Notes: a model not told the origin generated them from the sequence alone. A DNA stretch of 59,830 nucleotides from Diphasiastrum complanatum (GCA_029204225.1 MU833190.1:1-59830); one strand, 5' to 3'. Shown: positions 23,097 through 33,699, counted from the first letter of the stretch. Made by a program: numbers and translations.

Positions 23097-26033
23097 TCAC
23101 TGCCTTACCAAGTACCTCTTTGATGCTTTTGGCATAAAGTCAAGATGATTATAAGTAACTGGCTCAACTTTGTTGAGATACTCTTTAGGACAATCCCAAT
23201 AGCTCAAAGTATGACCCAGATAAAATAAATCTGACTTGGAAAGCAACAAGTACTCAATTGCCTAGAATGGAAAAAGACATTTGATAATATGAAAACAACA
23301 AAAGAACATGTTATCACCTGCTCCTTCAAAGACATGAAGGCATACTGGAGCACTTCATCACCAACCACTCTCCTCAAAACAGCCAAGAGCTGCAATTTCG
23401 AGATCCTTTCAGCCTGTGTAAAACAAGAAATGAATCACCAAGCTACAATAGGAATGACTTGACTTGCATTTCTCATAACACAAAATAGCATAACACAAAA
23501 TAGCTACCTTAAAACGTAGGTACTGCCCATGGAGGAAGAGAATGACTTTCTCTGGAAGCTTCGACTTCAATGTGGAAAGTAAATGTGGGAAAGAGATTGA
23601 CTGGGATTTCAAATCACTTGGTAAAATCTGCTGACATTCATTAATAATAAAATTCAGTACTGTTTGTGATCTAACTACACAAACAAGTATCATAATGCTA
23701 TATCTATAGCATAACCCTCCAATGCGTGATGGTAGCAATGCTCATGAAGTATCTGCTTCTCATTAAGTGACAATCCAACCATAAAGGCTTTGATAAGTTG
23801 ACTAACCATTTCAAAGACTGTTCACTAACATACATTCACGACCTAACAATGGAGACTCCTAACTACCAGTTGTAAGCTCTTAAACAAACTGTTAAACAAA
23901 CTAATAGCAATCCCAAGGACATATCTCCAACTAGGCAGCTTGAACACTATCTCACCTTGGATTGTAAACCAAGTTGATCATCACGAATGTGATTAACTTG
24001 AGATATAGAACGAGGAAACGTCGGGTTCTTCTCTCTTAGTGCCAATAACAACTCTGAACAAGGGTGAATGCAAGTTCCATGTGAATTAGCCACACCTTTA
24101 CTTCCTCTTTCTTGCCCAATTAACCAATACAGTAAAGACCATTATAATACAGATAAACTGTAGAGAAGAGAAGAATTGATGAACTGCCATCAAGACTAAA
24201 ATATATGCATACCACGCCATTCAGGAGCAAGTTTGAAAGTGACAACATAAAGAGGCAAGATGTGGGTATTCATATGTGTGCTCCAGACAATGTGGCGCTT
24301 TGGTTTCAATAGATTATCCACTCCTGTGTCATAATCCTCGCTAGAAGCATGGCATTGCTCCGAGCCACGCCCTACAAGCTCGGTATTCCCCACAATAACT
24401 TTGCAAAACAAGGCGTGCTGTTCACTATTTTCGTCATAATCTGAATAGATTGCACTGGCAACATGATCATTTACCACCAGCCATTCAAACGTAAGTCCTA
24501 CATGTGAGTGCACTTGCCTATACACAGGACAGCATTGTCCATAATGAATCTAGTAAAACTTTACCACATCTACCACCTTTGCTGCAGAATCCTCTCTCTG
24601 AATGTAAAAAACAGATGAAAACAGGGAGCCAGCTGCAATTTCAACATTCTTCATAGAGAAAATTTTTGCAGCATAAATTCAAAATCTGGTCAACCCCATA
24701 AAAAGGGGGTAAGATACCACCTGACATGAGAGTGTTCCTCTGGTGCAAGATAAACTCCAGTGCCAAATGCAGCTCCATTCTTGGGCTGCCCAAAGCCATG
24801 TGAAACAATTTCACACACAGTTTCTTTTGAGGTCCCATGCCAGCAATACCGTACATTGGGATCCCCCCTCAATTGCTTTGTTACTTCCAATTGTCTATGG
24901 AAGGCAAGCCATCTGGCCTGGCTACAAGCGCTGGTGCGAGAATGGTGATAAATGGCTTTGACACAGGCATCTTTCTGCAAAAGGCCTAAACCCCTTACAA
25001 ACGAATTCTTTATAAGTACAAACCTCTCATCGTCTTCGTCTAACTTCACAAGGTTGTCGCCTGCTTGAGGATATCTGAAAGCTTCCTGAGTGATCGACAC
25101 GTCACCTCCTTGAAGATATCTGCAAGCTTCCCAGATAGTAGGCCCTTCGCCTAGTCGAGGATCTTCGCAAGCTTCTCGGACAGTCGGTCTGTCACCTGCA
25201 ATGGCTTCTGCAACGAGCTCTCTTGTCTGTGGCAAATGGCATGACACTACAGATTCGGCATCACTATCGCTTTCCTCGCTACATCGAGGTGTCTGTAACT
25301 TAACAGGATCGGTAAAAACTTCCTTTGGCTTGATGTAAGTCGAATTGAATCCATTTGCAACTGAATCAACTTTGTGACTTTGTTTAGCTTTTGGCATCAA
25401 ACCCTTCTGGTCAATTTGAGAGGGTGACTGCAGTCCATTGGAAACTTCATCGAAAAGACCTTCTGTTGCTGAAGCTCCATTTTCTTGCATTAGATTTTGA
25501 TTGTCACAATTTAGAGACCAGCCTTCGAAAGGGAGAGAAGGAAAAACACATTTCCCGTTTTCATCTATCCAAGCTATAGATCTTCTGTAGCCTGTCACCG
25601 TGTTGATTTGTATCATGAATAGAAAATTTACAAGATGCATGCAGCCCCAAACTAGAACCTCTGCTACTGATCTGCCAGCCCGTAAATTCTCAGACAGCAT
25701 AAGCGTAGCATCCCCGGGAAAGTCGAGCCATTCGCCCTTCTCATAATATAAAAACCTCGACGGGCTCTTCACAACCATGCATGACTCATTCTCAGAGCAT
25801 TCATCTTCCTGCTCTTGAGCCTGACTGAGAAGCTCCTTCGATAATTTTGTGTTCCAGTCAGCTGACGCGTCATTCATACTTTGATAAGCCCTAACTTTCT
25901 GAGACCTCGCTCGCTTCGAGGAAGCAACTGCGCGTATAAGCGATGCCAACTTATAAGCGCGTTTTCGTTTGTTGCTTCCGCCATGCAAGCAGTTATATGT
26001 GCCTTTGTCTTGTTGTGAATCCTTCCCCTCCAT
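23097..26033 (-). CDS. SRO1: RCD1/SRO-like protein (WWE-PARP-RST)
   Basis: Six coding exons with GT-AG introns: 26033-24721, 24454-24213, 24110-23956 (acceptor uncertain by a few codons), 23630-23508, 23413-23318 and 23261-23097, giving about 697 residues. Order: basic KRKR...KRAR nuclear signal (residues 22-46), WWE domain (about 90-165), acidic linker, PARP-like fold (about 365-515), RST domain (about 580-645). The PARP triad His (WHGT, 399) and Tyr (GVYLAP, 428) remain, but the Glu position holds Leu506, so ADP-ribosyl polymerase activity is unlikely. RCD1/SRO proteins are nuclear co-regulators that bind stress transcription factors through RST. The family symbol is safe; whether it is the RCD1 or SRO1 orthologue is not. 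No transposon was recognised in its introns, and it is longer than the Arabidopsis members. Confidence 0.9.
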
Positions 26034-27200
26034 TATGCAGTAAACCTCCCTCCTCCAAACAAATCAGAAAGGATCTAGACCAGCTTTAGGTCTTCATTAG
26101 CAGTTCTGCACACACTAGAAAGAAAGGGAAAAAGTTACAGCAAATCAATGTAAACCTGTAGTACTTAAATATTGTTTGCTATATGATGGCACAGCGTGAA
26201 CACAATTTTCTACATCTTGTTTAGTATGTTTCGCATCGGTTACCAGCCAAGTGCACATTGAGAACACGATTTTCTACATCTTCCTTGGAAATCTTTCACA
26301 TCAGTTACCCTGCCCAAACACTGTGGATTATCGAGCACTTACACTGGCAATGAAAGATACTCGTTCGGCCTCTGGATCGCAAATACGTAAAGGGGAATAT
26401 CATGGAAATACATGAAAAATATACAAAAATCGCAACTGCTAGTCGAATTGGAAGCCATACTTGCAGAGCAAAAAATCATGCAAAGGTCTAAAGGCTAGTA
26501 TATCACACCAAAATGCAAGCTACGAGTCGCAGCGGAAAAACAATAGTCCAAAATTGATAAGCTATAATAATGAAACTTCTTTCTCATATGTGAAATATAA
26601 ACGACAGGCCATCATTGATATAAGCAATGGTTGTGAAACTGCTCTCTCAGATGGCAAACGTAAACAATAGGCCAAAATTGATAAGAGAGCTATGATTATG
26701 GCACCACTCTCTCAGATGTCCAATACAAACTCGTCATAACAAAACACCGACAAGCCTCCGATGAAGATCTTAAGAAGAAAAAAGGCTCCGTAAAACTAAC
26801 ACAGACATGAGAATCATGTACGGCCAGCGCAGAACACAAACCAGTCACCTGAAAGCAGAAAAAACAGTCTAAAACAGACTAATGAGAACGATTATCTGCA
26901 TGCCCTATACATACAAGAAGAATAAACTGATGAAACTGAAGAAACTGCAATAATTGGCCAAAATCCACCCCGCTTGGATCAGATTGCACCAGATCCAACC
27001 CTGAAGAGCAAGTAAGAGAGAGCTCAGAATGCCTTCACATGAATACGAGAAGAATGTGGCTAGAAGCAGAGATCTATCGTCGCCATAGCTGCTATCTTCT
27101 CGTCGTTTGCCTTCTTCTTCTTCTTCTTCCTCCTTTTTCCTTTCTTTCTCCACACGCAATTGCAAAATCAACCCTTCTGTTAAGGCCACTAACAGAGTCC
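26034..27200 (-). promoter_or_regulatory. Probable 5' UTR region of the RCD1/SRO gene
   Basis: No conserved coding lies upstream of the ATG at 26033. A GAA/GAG-rich tract on the minus strand (27108-27150) resembles a plant 5' leader, and a splice-acceptor-like TTTCTGCTTTCAG lies at about 26851-26863 on that strand, so an untranslated first exon and leader intron are plausible. The open frame 26905-27189 reads through the GAA tract and would be an upstream frame at most. Confidence 0.4.
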
Positions 27201-27249
27201 CTTAACCTCTCCGTTACCGTCCTAACAGGCCCTTAACTCTGGTAACGGA

Positions 27250-27570
27250 ATCCCTTACGAACAAACCCCACTTGGATTTATGCCACGTATACACACTGCC
27301 ACTTGCAGATCAGTCAACGGTCGATACTCATACGTGGCATGATCTGATCGTGTCTGAAAGATCCAACGGTGTAGGTTTTCTCGAGTCCCTCTTCATTGAA
27401 TTTGGCTTTTTTTTGAATAAATTCACACTTGGCGATTTATCAACGGTCAGTGATGTGCACGTGGCACAATCTGAACGGTAGTAGAATATATCCACGGCGC
27501 AATATAATTTTATAATGCACTCACTTGGATGTTTGCAAGGTGTTAAAAATACACGTGGCAAAATCTGAGT
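27250..27570 (-). promoter_or_regulatory. Triplicated G-box/ABRE module upstream of RCD1/SRO
   Basis: Three copies of ACGTGGCA-nn-ATCTGA lie at 27332, 27459 and 27553 (plus-strand reading): ACGTGGCATGATCTGA, ACGTGGCACAATCTGA and ACGTGGCAAAATCTGA. AACGGT boxes accompany them (27316, 27365, 27441, 27474). ACGTGGC is the core of ABRE/G-box sites bound by bZIP factors. The ATCTGA part is not a motif I can name. Spacings are about 127 and 94 bases. Confidence 0.6.
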
Positions 27571-27843
27571 GCTTTTGACAGAATAGGACCTTGGTGGCTA
27601 CGCTACTTAGGCAATGCCAAGGATCCCAAGAATGTCACCTCGCAGAGACTGGCAATCGAGTCTCCGCCAAAAAGTCAACAACTCAACCTCCCTCATTTTT
27701 TAAAATGAGTAGCTTTTTTAGTGACATGTCCTTAAATTTCTTAAGCATAAATTGCAATGGGACGAGCTAGCCCCAGTTCGGTGAGACTGAAATTAATGCC
27801 AATATTTGCCTAGTCAAACTCAAAAGCAAATCCATTTTACTAG

Positions 27844-27950
27844 CAACCTCACAATCCTAATCTAAAAATCATGGAAGCCTAGCAACCTCACAATCCTAAT
27901 CTAAAAATCATGGAGGCCTAACAACCTCACAATCCTAATCAAACCAAATA
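27844..27950. repeat. Tandem repeat, about 42-bp unit, 2.7 copies
   Basis: The unit AGCAACCTCACAATCCTAAT plus CTAAAAATCATGGANGCCT is repeated head to tail with very few differences. It lies between the RCD1/SRO upstream region and a retrotransposon. No coding. Confidence 0.85.
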
Positions 27951-27999
27951 AGCTATAACTTACTTGAATGCACGGATTCTTCTTTTTTGATAACCTCTT

Positions 28000-28280
28000 T
28001 TATCCAATCATTACTAGTTGTACAATAACGCAAGAAGATTTTAACATTTGAATCTCCTTCTTGAACATCTCATTTTCTTCCAAACAAGTTTTGAACTTTG
28101 TAAATTTTTCTTCGCACTCCTTTGATATTTTTTGTAATTCCTCTTCCAAATAATGTATTTTTGCATTGATTGAATGTGCATTCTCATAGAGTTTCAAATT
28201 CTCAAAGTAACCTAAAAGGCCATTTTTGTCATGACACACATAGATTATTAATTGAATGAAAATTAGGATGTTGCAATGAA
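28000..28280 (-). pseudogene. Coiled-coil fragment, probably retrotransposon gag tail
   Basis: A minus-strand frame of about 90 codons contains a heptad-rich stretch (IHYLEEELQKISKE, LEENEMFKKEIQML) typical of coiled coils found near the end of some copia gags. There is no start or zinc knuckle. The LTR element at 28286 interrupts whatever lay to its right. The assignment is tentative. Confidence 0.4.
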
Positions 28281-28285
28281 TATGG

Positions 28286-28497
28286 TGTGAAAATTCACAC
28301 ATGTGGGAATTTCCTAATGTGTGAAATTGGTCTCCTTGGGTAGAGAGAGATCAATGACAAGATCTAAGGCAAAAAGACCATTCTACATGCATTCATTCAT
28401 TACCAAAAGGTGTTTCACATGTGTCGAAGACTAAACTAAGTCCCCATAAGCTCCTCTCCTCGGGTAGAGAGAGAAAATACCACTTTTGGGCTCATCT
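28286..28497 (-). repeat. Truncated 3' LTR of the gag-only element
   Basis: It aligns with the start of 30852-31472 (TGTGAAAATTCACACATGTGGGAAT and onward, with one 40-base gap) and then diverges. The missing inner part explains why no polypurine tract was found. Confidence 0.7.
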
Positions 28498-28669
28498 AGA
28501 GAGAGAAGGCAATACAAGCAAAATTGGCTCCAAATTGACTAAAAAAACTCATAGATCTCCCTTACATTAATGAAGGGAATGAAAGTACATATAGAAAACT
28601 TTTTGGGTGGATCCTTTGGTATGCATGTGAAGTAAAAAACCAGCAAAAGGATCCATCATAGCAGCACCC

Positions 28670-29176
28670 TCACCATATCCATGATAAAATTTCTTTGGTA
28701 GATATCATTTGCCAACACCTTTGAATAGCATTCCACCAATTTGCCACTATATCCATGTGCTTCCTCCATGCTTGATGACGATCTTTGATTTGAAAGTACC
28801 ATTTGCATGAAGATGGCTGCACCATGATGAAAATCAGAGGCCTCCATGCCTCATAAAGATCACAAGGATCATAGATATCAAGATCATAAGATGAACAAAA
28901 GTGTTGATTATCAAGATTAAGCATTCTAGCTTGACTAGTCCACATACTATGAACTTTATCCATGATGGATCTAATCTTGAAATGAAATAGAATCTTGATC
29001 TTTTTGAGGCTAAATACTTTCTCAAGGATGTAAGTGTCTTCTTTGGATACTTCAATTAATCTCAAGAGAAGTTTACAAAATGCCTCAAACCATGTAAAAG
29101 CATGATTTTTCAAACTATGAGCAACAAGCTCATTCTTGCTCTTACTAGATCCAAGAGCATACACTTGATGACTCAA
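28670..29176 (-). CDS. Unrecognised frame in the gag-only element
   Basis: An open frame of 168 codons on the element's coding strand, Trp- and Cys-rich, with HAFTWFEAF near the start and a Trp-rich end. It matches no family I know and lacks a zinc knuckle or polymerase motif. Overlapping frames of comparable length exist on the same strand, so it may be chance. It could be a diverged gag, a captured gene fragment or non-coding. Confidence 0.3.
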   Translation of the reverse strand: MSHQVYALGSSKSKNELVAHSLKNHAFTWFEAFCKLLLRLIEVSKEDTYILEKVFSLKKIKILFHFKIRSIMDKVHSMWTSQARMLNLDNQHFCSSYDLDIYDPCDLYEAWRPLIFIMVQPSSCKWYFQIKDRHQAWRKHMDIVANWWNAIQRCWQMISTKEILSWIW

Positions 29177-29265
29177 CCACTTGCCTTATAAGTAATTTGG
29201 AAACATATCTAATCCATGAATGACAAGTAATATGTCCATACTAGAGGCATGATACAAGACAATCA

Positions 29266-29784
29266 TTACCTCACTCCAACTATGAGATGTAGAAACCTCA
29301 TAAAAGCAAGATGGTACATCAAGTAATGAAAGAGAAGCATGAGAGAATATGTTGGAGTGAATACCACCTGAAAATTGCCTCTCTTACCATGAACTTTGAG
29401 CCACAAAGACTCGGCCTTGCCCCTTAAAGATCCCCTTAAAACCATGTGTTGAGAAGACTCGTCCTCAAGCCTTGGCAAATCTCCATCATACACTTGGAAT
29501 TTTGGTAGATTTGAAAATCCTACCATCATCCTCTTGATTGAAATTGGATCCTCCTTACTCCTTATGTGCAAAGGAATATTGGCAAAGAAAATGGATCTAA
29601 AGATCCCCAAAGTATCAACTATTGCAATCTTCATATCAAGCACTTTTGATAAGAGGTACCTCCAATTGAAGTCTTCAAGCAAGAAGTCACATGAAATAGC
29701 ACTATCTTTGCTTCTACATGATGAAATGAAATCATCCAAATGAACAAGATAAGAGAATTGATGAGAAATAGACCTCCTTGGCAA
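29266..29784 (-). CDS. Unrecognised 172-codon frame in the gag-only element
   Basis: An open frame between gag and the unknown frame to its left, on the same strand. It contains GFSNLPKFQVYDGDLPRLED, which has the flavour of the gag opening of gypsy elements, and a hydrophobic C-terminus. No catalytic motif was recognised. Together with 28670-29176 it fills the place where pol should be. Confidence 0.35.
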   Translation of the reverse strand: MPRRSISHQFSYLVHLDDFISSCRSKDSAISCDFLLEDFNWRYLLSKVLDMKIAIVDTLGIFRSIFFANIPLHIRSKEDPISIKRMMVGFSNLPKFQVYDGDLPRLEDESSQHMVLRGSLRGKAESLWLKVHGKRGNFQVVFTPTYSLMLLFHYLMYHLAFMRFLHLIVGVR

Positions 29785-29835
29785 TAACTATCCATGTGTT
29801 TTTGCCATAGCACTATCTTCATGAGCTTCACCATC

Positions 29836-30444
29836 TTAGAACATAGATTGAGGTAGATCACTTGCCTTCTCCTTGAGATGATCCAAGCTCCTCTTGGCCA
29901 CACTTCCACAAGGATTGGCATCAATTTTGAAAAGCTTACCACAACTATTCCCTCTTGCTACGTTATCGTCATTTCTATTCTCGAAACAATTAGAAGCAAA
30001 ATGCCCCTTCTTAGCACAAAGGAAGCACTTCTTGTTGGATTTGCAACTTGTTGATGTTTTTGATGACTCTTCATCACTCTCCTCCTTTGACTTGTCCTTC
30101 ATGAAATGTTGATGTTGCTCTTTGTCCCTTCCTCTTGGCTTGTCCTTTGTGAAGTATGCTTTCACCTTTCCACCATAGATGGATTCCAATGTTTCCCAAG
30201 CCTCCTTGGATGTGGTACATGAGCCAATATCACACAACAGTTCATTTGAATCATTTATCTTTATGAGATGTAGAGCCATCCTAGCTCTCTTTTTGTACTT
30301 TTGGACCTCTTGGAGCTCTTGAGGCTCCTCCTCAAGTCCTAGCACAATCTTCATCACATCTTGGAGCTCCAAAATGGACTCCTCAAAATGATGACTAGAT
30401 CTATAGATGGCATTGGCAAGCCTCTTTTTGAATTTTTTGGTCAA
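29836..30444 (-). CDS. Copia-type gag (UBN2, zinc knuckle)
   Basis: A 202-codon uninterrupted frame. The first half carries the UBN2 signature (TSKEAWETLESIYGG); the second half is Lys/Glu/Ser-rich with the CCHC knuckle CFLCAKKGHFASNC at about residues 142-155. The visible N-terminus is short, so gag may begin further upstream in another frame. Gag forms the particle that packages element RNA. This is one of the longest intact retrotransposon frames in the window, which fits a gag-only element. Confidence 0.75.
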   Translation of the reverse strand: MTKKFKKRLANAIYRSSHHFEESILELQDVMKIVLGLEEEPQELQEVQKYKKRARMALHLIKINDSNELLCDIGSCTTSKEAWETLESIYGGKVKAYFTKDKPRGRDKEQHQHFMKDKSKEESDEESSKTSTSCKSNKKCFLCAKKGHFASNCFENRNDDNVARGNSCGKLFKIDANPCGSVAKRSLDHLKEKASDLPQSMF

Positions 30445-30839
30445 ACTAGCAAGATATGATCAAACCAAATGTGTCCACACAGGTCTACGTGCCCTACCTA
30501 ACCCTTTTTAAAAGCTGATAAGTTTTAATTCGCTCTACCAAATGGATTCAAACAAATTGCTACAAAAACTAGATAAAATAGCTTTCAAACAAGCTATATA
30601 GCACCAAATTTGGATCTAACTTGGAAGAGAACTTTCCAAATGAACTTGGCTGTACTTCACACATGCATGAGCACTGAATTCCATACAGTACCTGAAATGA
30701 TTCAATCATTATGATAATGAACCCTCTTGATCCAGATTTGCTTGAGATAGCATGGGAGATGCAATCAACACTCTCTAGATCTTGATTTTCATAAATTTTT
30801 TGAAACTATGGATGATAGATGCATCAAAAGCTTAGGTAG

Positions 30840-30851
30840 GCTCTGATACCA
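30840..30851 (-). other. Primer binding site of the gag-only element
   Basis: GCTCTGATACCA is the reverse complement of the iMet-type primer site TGGTATCAGAGC, touching the LTR start at 30852. Confidence 0.88.
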
Positions 30852-31472
30852 TGTGAAAATTCACACATGTGGGAATGTCCTAATGTGTGAAATTGATCTC
30901 CTAAGCTTGTCTCATACACTATAGGTCACCTATTGATTGAAATCCAAGATCAATGACAAGATCTAAGTCAAAAAGACCATTCTACATGCATTCAATCACT
31001 ACCAAAAGGTGTTTCACATGTGTGGAAGACTTCATGAAATAAAACAAGTCCCAACGAGCTCCTCTCCTCAGATAGAGAGAGAAAATACTACTTTTGTGTT
31101 CATCTCCAACAAATCTCTCTCTTATGATTGGACCCTTTGACTTTTGCCACCACATAGGGTGCATCACTCATCAAACCTAAACTTGACATGTGTCACAAGC
31201 CTAACTACCTCAAGTTTGCATCACAATCTCCTTTTGGTCAAATTGAGGCTTTACATGTGGATTTGACCATTTTGACCTCTATGCCAATTTTGGCCCTATC
31301 AAAGTTCTACACCAAGATGCTTGATACAAAATTTTTATGATACCCCTAAAGTCAACATGACTAAACTATTTTTACTTTTTCTACATGTGGAAACATGCTC
31401 CACACATGTGATATTTTCTCACAAACTAGAAACACAAAAAATATCCAAGATAGATTTTGACAATTTTTCACA
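30852..31472 (-). repeat. 5' LTR of the gag-only element (621 bp)
   Basis: The ends TGTGAAAATT and AATTTTTCACA pair, and TATGG follows. CACATGTG-type palindromes recur inside, as in the solo LTRs at 6744 and 8148, and the TTTTTCACA end is shared with them, suggesting related LTR families. Confidence 0.85.
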
Positions 31473-31764
31473 TATGGTGGAGTCTTTGAGTGCTTTACAC
31501 GTGCTTGGAAGAAGTTTGTTCAAAATTTTGTTGTGCTTCATCTTTGGATAGAGGCTAGATCTAGTTTGAGAGAGATTGACACAACTAGTGAGATTGGTCT
31601 CACATATTGCTTGCAAGATTCAAGTTGGAGTTGGTTGGACGCCATTATTGGATCCTTCTTTGAGAGAGAAGCAACATTTTTGTTTGTGTTTGGATCCATT
31701 ACAATTCAATTTCTCAAGGGAAGATGGCTTCCATGGGTTCTATACTATTGGAGCAAGGTGAGAG

Positions 31765-32547
31765 AGTTTCTTTCTTGTCATGATTCAACAAAAATATAGC
31801 ATATGGTGTGTTACCCTTTTTATGCCACTACTTCAATGTTTATTATTAAGAATGTGGTTGGGTACATAGTTAAAAATCTCATAAAGTCAAAAATTCAAAT
31901 TAATTTTTTTTGCAGCCTCCAAACATAGCAAGCCGGCGTGCGTTTTTTTTTTTTGGCCCTACCCAGCATGTCGGCGTGTTATGTTTGCAGGCTGCAAAAA
32001 AAATTCTCATTTTATATAGCACGTCGGCGTGCTATCTTTTGGAGGTTGCAAAAAATTATCTCATTTTATATAGCACGTCGGCGTGCTATCTTTAAAGGTT
32101 GCAATTTTTTTTTATAACTATTTTACTTAGCATGTCTACTTATTATGTTTGGAGATTAAAGTAAAACAATTATTAAAAAAAAAATTGCAACCTTGAAAGA
32201 TAGCACGTAGGCGTGCTATATAAAATGAGATAATTTTTTGCAATTTCCAAACATAGCACGCCGACGTGCTATATAAAATGAGAAAAAAATTTGTAGCCTC
32301 CAAACATAGCATGTCGGCATGCTGGGCCTGGCCACCCGAAAAAATAAAAAATAAAAAAAAATAAAAACACCCGGCGTGCTATGTTTGGAGGCTGCAAAAA
32401 AATTTAATTTGAATTTTTTTTTTTATTGTGTGAGATTTTTTACTATGTACTAAACCACATTCTTAGTAATAAACATTGAAGTAGTGGCATAAAAAGGATA
32501 GCACACCATGTGCTATTTTTTTGTTGAATCATGACAAGAAAAAACTC
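31765..32547. repeat. Large inverted repeat with periodic palindromes
   Basis: Arms of about 370 bases: left GAGTTTCTTTCTTGTCATGA through GCAGCCTCCAAACATAGC, and right the reverse complement ending TCATGACAAGAAAAAACTC, around a centre near 32150. Within the arms about ten copies of a near-palindrome of the form TAGCACG-TCGG-CGTGCTA occur at about 31926, 31963, 32017, 32071, 32128, 32201, 32254, 32307, 32368 and 32498, many 52-54 bases apart. It could be a foldback or MITE element. No coding is present. A transcript would form a long hairpin. Confidence 0.8.
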
Positions 32548-32565
32548 GCAAAACTCACAAAATAT

Positions 32566-32930
32566 TTACTCGCAAAATGCCAAGGCCCAATTTGAATATG
32601 CTTTGTCCTTGAATAGAATCTTGGGCTCAATGTTACGAGCATGTAGAGCTAGGAACAATACATGACGAGACAATATTAATGGCATGTGTGTGCCCAGGGG
32701 CCCACCAACATAGGAGTAAACACCCATGTATTAACAATAATAAGCGTAATTTGAAAATAGGGGTTCTAGGGTAGATAATGCTCCAAGCTAGGTAGTTACA
32801 TGCACATAGTAATCAAGTATTCAATGAAACTTGACTAAGGTTTCAAAACCATCGGATTCTGACACATGCCAATTTTCGACGTCGACATGGACGTTAGAAG
32901 ACGACATCCATGTGTAATGCTAACAAATTA
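32566..32930. other. Non-coding spacer
   Basis: No gene seen. The first bases (TTTACTCGCAAAATGCC, about 32565-32581) resemble, in reverse complement, sequence at 53779-53834, so the inverted-repeat family may extend a little further. Confidence 0.4.
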
Positions 32931-32934
32931 GGTG

Positions 32935-33205
32935 TCAAACTTCGACAAACTTTAACTAATGTCAGAATCTGACGTCGCCTGCAATTTTTCGATGGATAGA
33001 GAACACTCTCATATGTCAAAAATCTTTGACATTTGTTCAACAGATTTTTAGGGTTCTCTGTCTTGACAAAATCTGACGGATTTTTACCAATGTCAAATTT
33101 CAACACTTTGTGCAATTTTCCGACGGACAGAGAACATTTCAAAATTTATCGAAAAATGTCACAGAACTTTTTAAGGTTTTCTGGGATGATAGATTCTGAC
33201 ACATT
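32935..33205. repeat. Diverged tandem duplication, about 130-bp unit
   Basis: AATCTGACG, GCAATTTTTCGATGGATAGAGAACA and a following block recur as AATCTGACGG, GCAATTTTCCGACGGACAGA and so on. TTCTGACAC or TCTGACA phrases continue to 33230. No coding was recognised. Confidence 0.6.
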
Positions 33206-33699
33206 TCATATGTGATGGAATCTGACATTCAAGAGTATAGTAAAAAAAATATTATTGTATTTTGTGCATTGTTTATGCACGCATTTTTTTTCAAGGAGAG
33301 GAGCTAATGGAGATCAACTAGCGATTCTTTTATACAATAAGGATTTCAAAATGAAGTTAGGAATGATTTTAAAATGAGATTATATTTTCTCTCTTTCTCT
33401 ATCTTTGTCAAAAAAAAATTAAGTGTTGCATCAAGTCGCCGCTATGAAGGCATAGGGTTTTGGAATGAGCTATATGGGACACGGCGTTCTAGAACCCTAA
33501 AACAAACTTCCTAAATAATATACACATTGAGTTTTGATAAATTGCTAGTATTCTATTCAACCTAAGATGCAAGACTCCTTCGATGAATGTGGATTTGATG
33601 ATTGTTCTTGACTTTGAGTCTATTTCTGATTCGATGCAACCTGTTTGGAGCTTTTCTACTTCTGTAGTTTCAAGCCCTTGTTGACATATAGAGGATGAG

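Larger units (their letters stand above)
28286..31472 (-). mobile_element. Non-autonomous gag-only LTR retrotransposon
   Basis: It is bounded by a 5-bp target duplication TATGG (28281-28285 and 31473-31477). The right (5') LTR spans 30852-31472, from TGTGAAAATTC to AATTTTTCACA, with good terminal inverted pairing. A primer site GCTCTGATACCA abuts it at 30840-30851. The left LTR matches only its first 210 or so bases (28286-28497) and is then lost to a deletion or replacement. Inside are a copia-type gag and two unexplained minus-strand frames, with no protease, integrase or polymerase. Mobilisation would need enzymes from another element. Confidence 0.85.

Noticed and set aside
24743-24961. 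Plus-strand frames opposite RCD1/SRO exon 1
   Set aside because: They are antisense shadows of the conserved PARP-like coding sequence.
26905-27189. 94-codon Glu-rich minus-strand frame as a separate small gene
   Set aside because: It reads the GAA-rich leader region upstream of the RCD1/SRO start. No conserved features were seen.
31786-31806. Alternative right end of the gag-only element at ATATAGCA followed by TATGG
   Set aside because: A second TATGG occurs here, but the boundary would lie inside the inverted-repeat arm. The end TTTTTCACA at 31472 followed by TATGG pairs with the LTR start TGTGAAAA and was preferred.
31926-32516. CRISPR-like array of spaced palindromic repeats
   Set aside because: The setting is plant nuclear DNA, the repeats are imperfect and inverted about a centre, the spacers are themselves repeated, and no cas-like gene is present.
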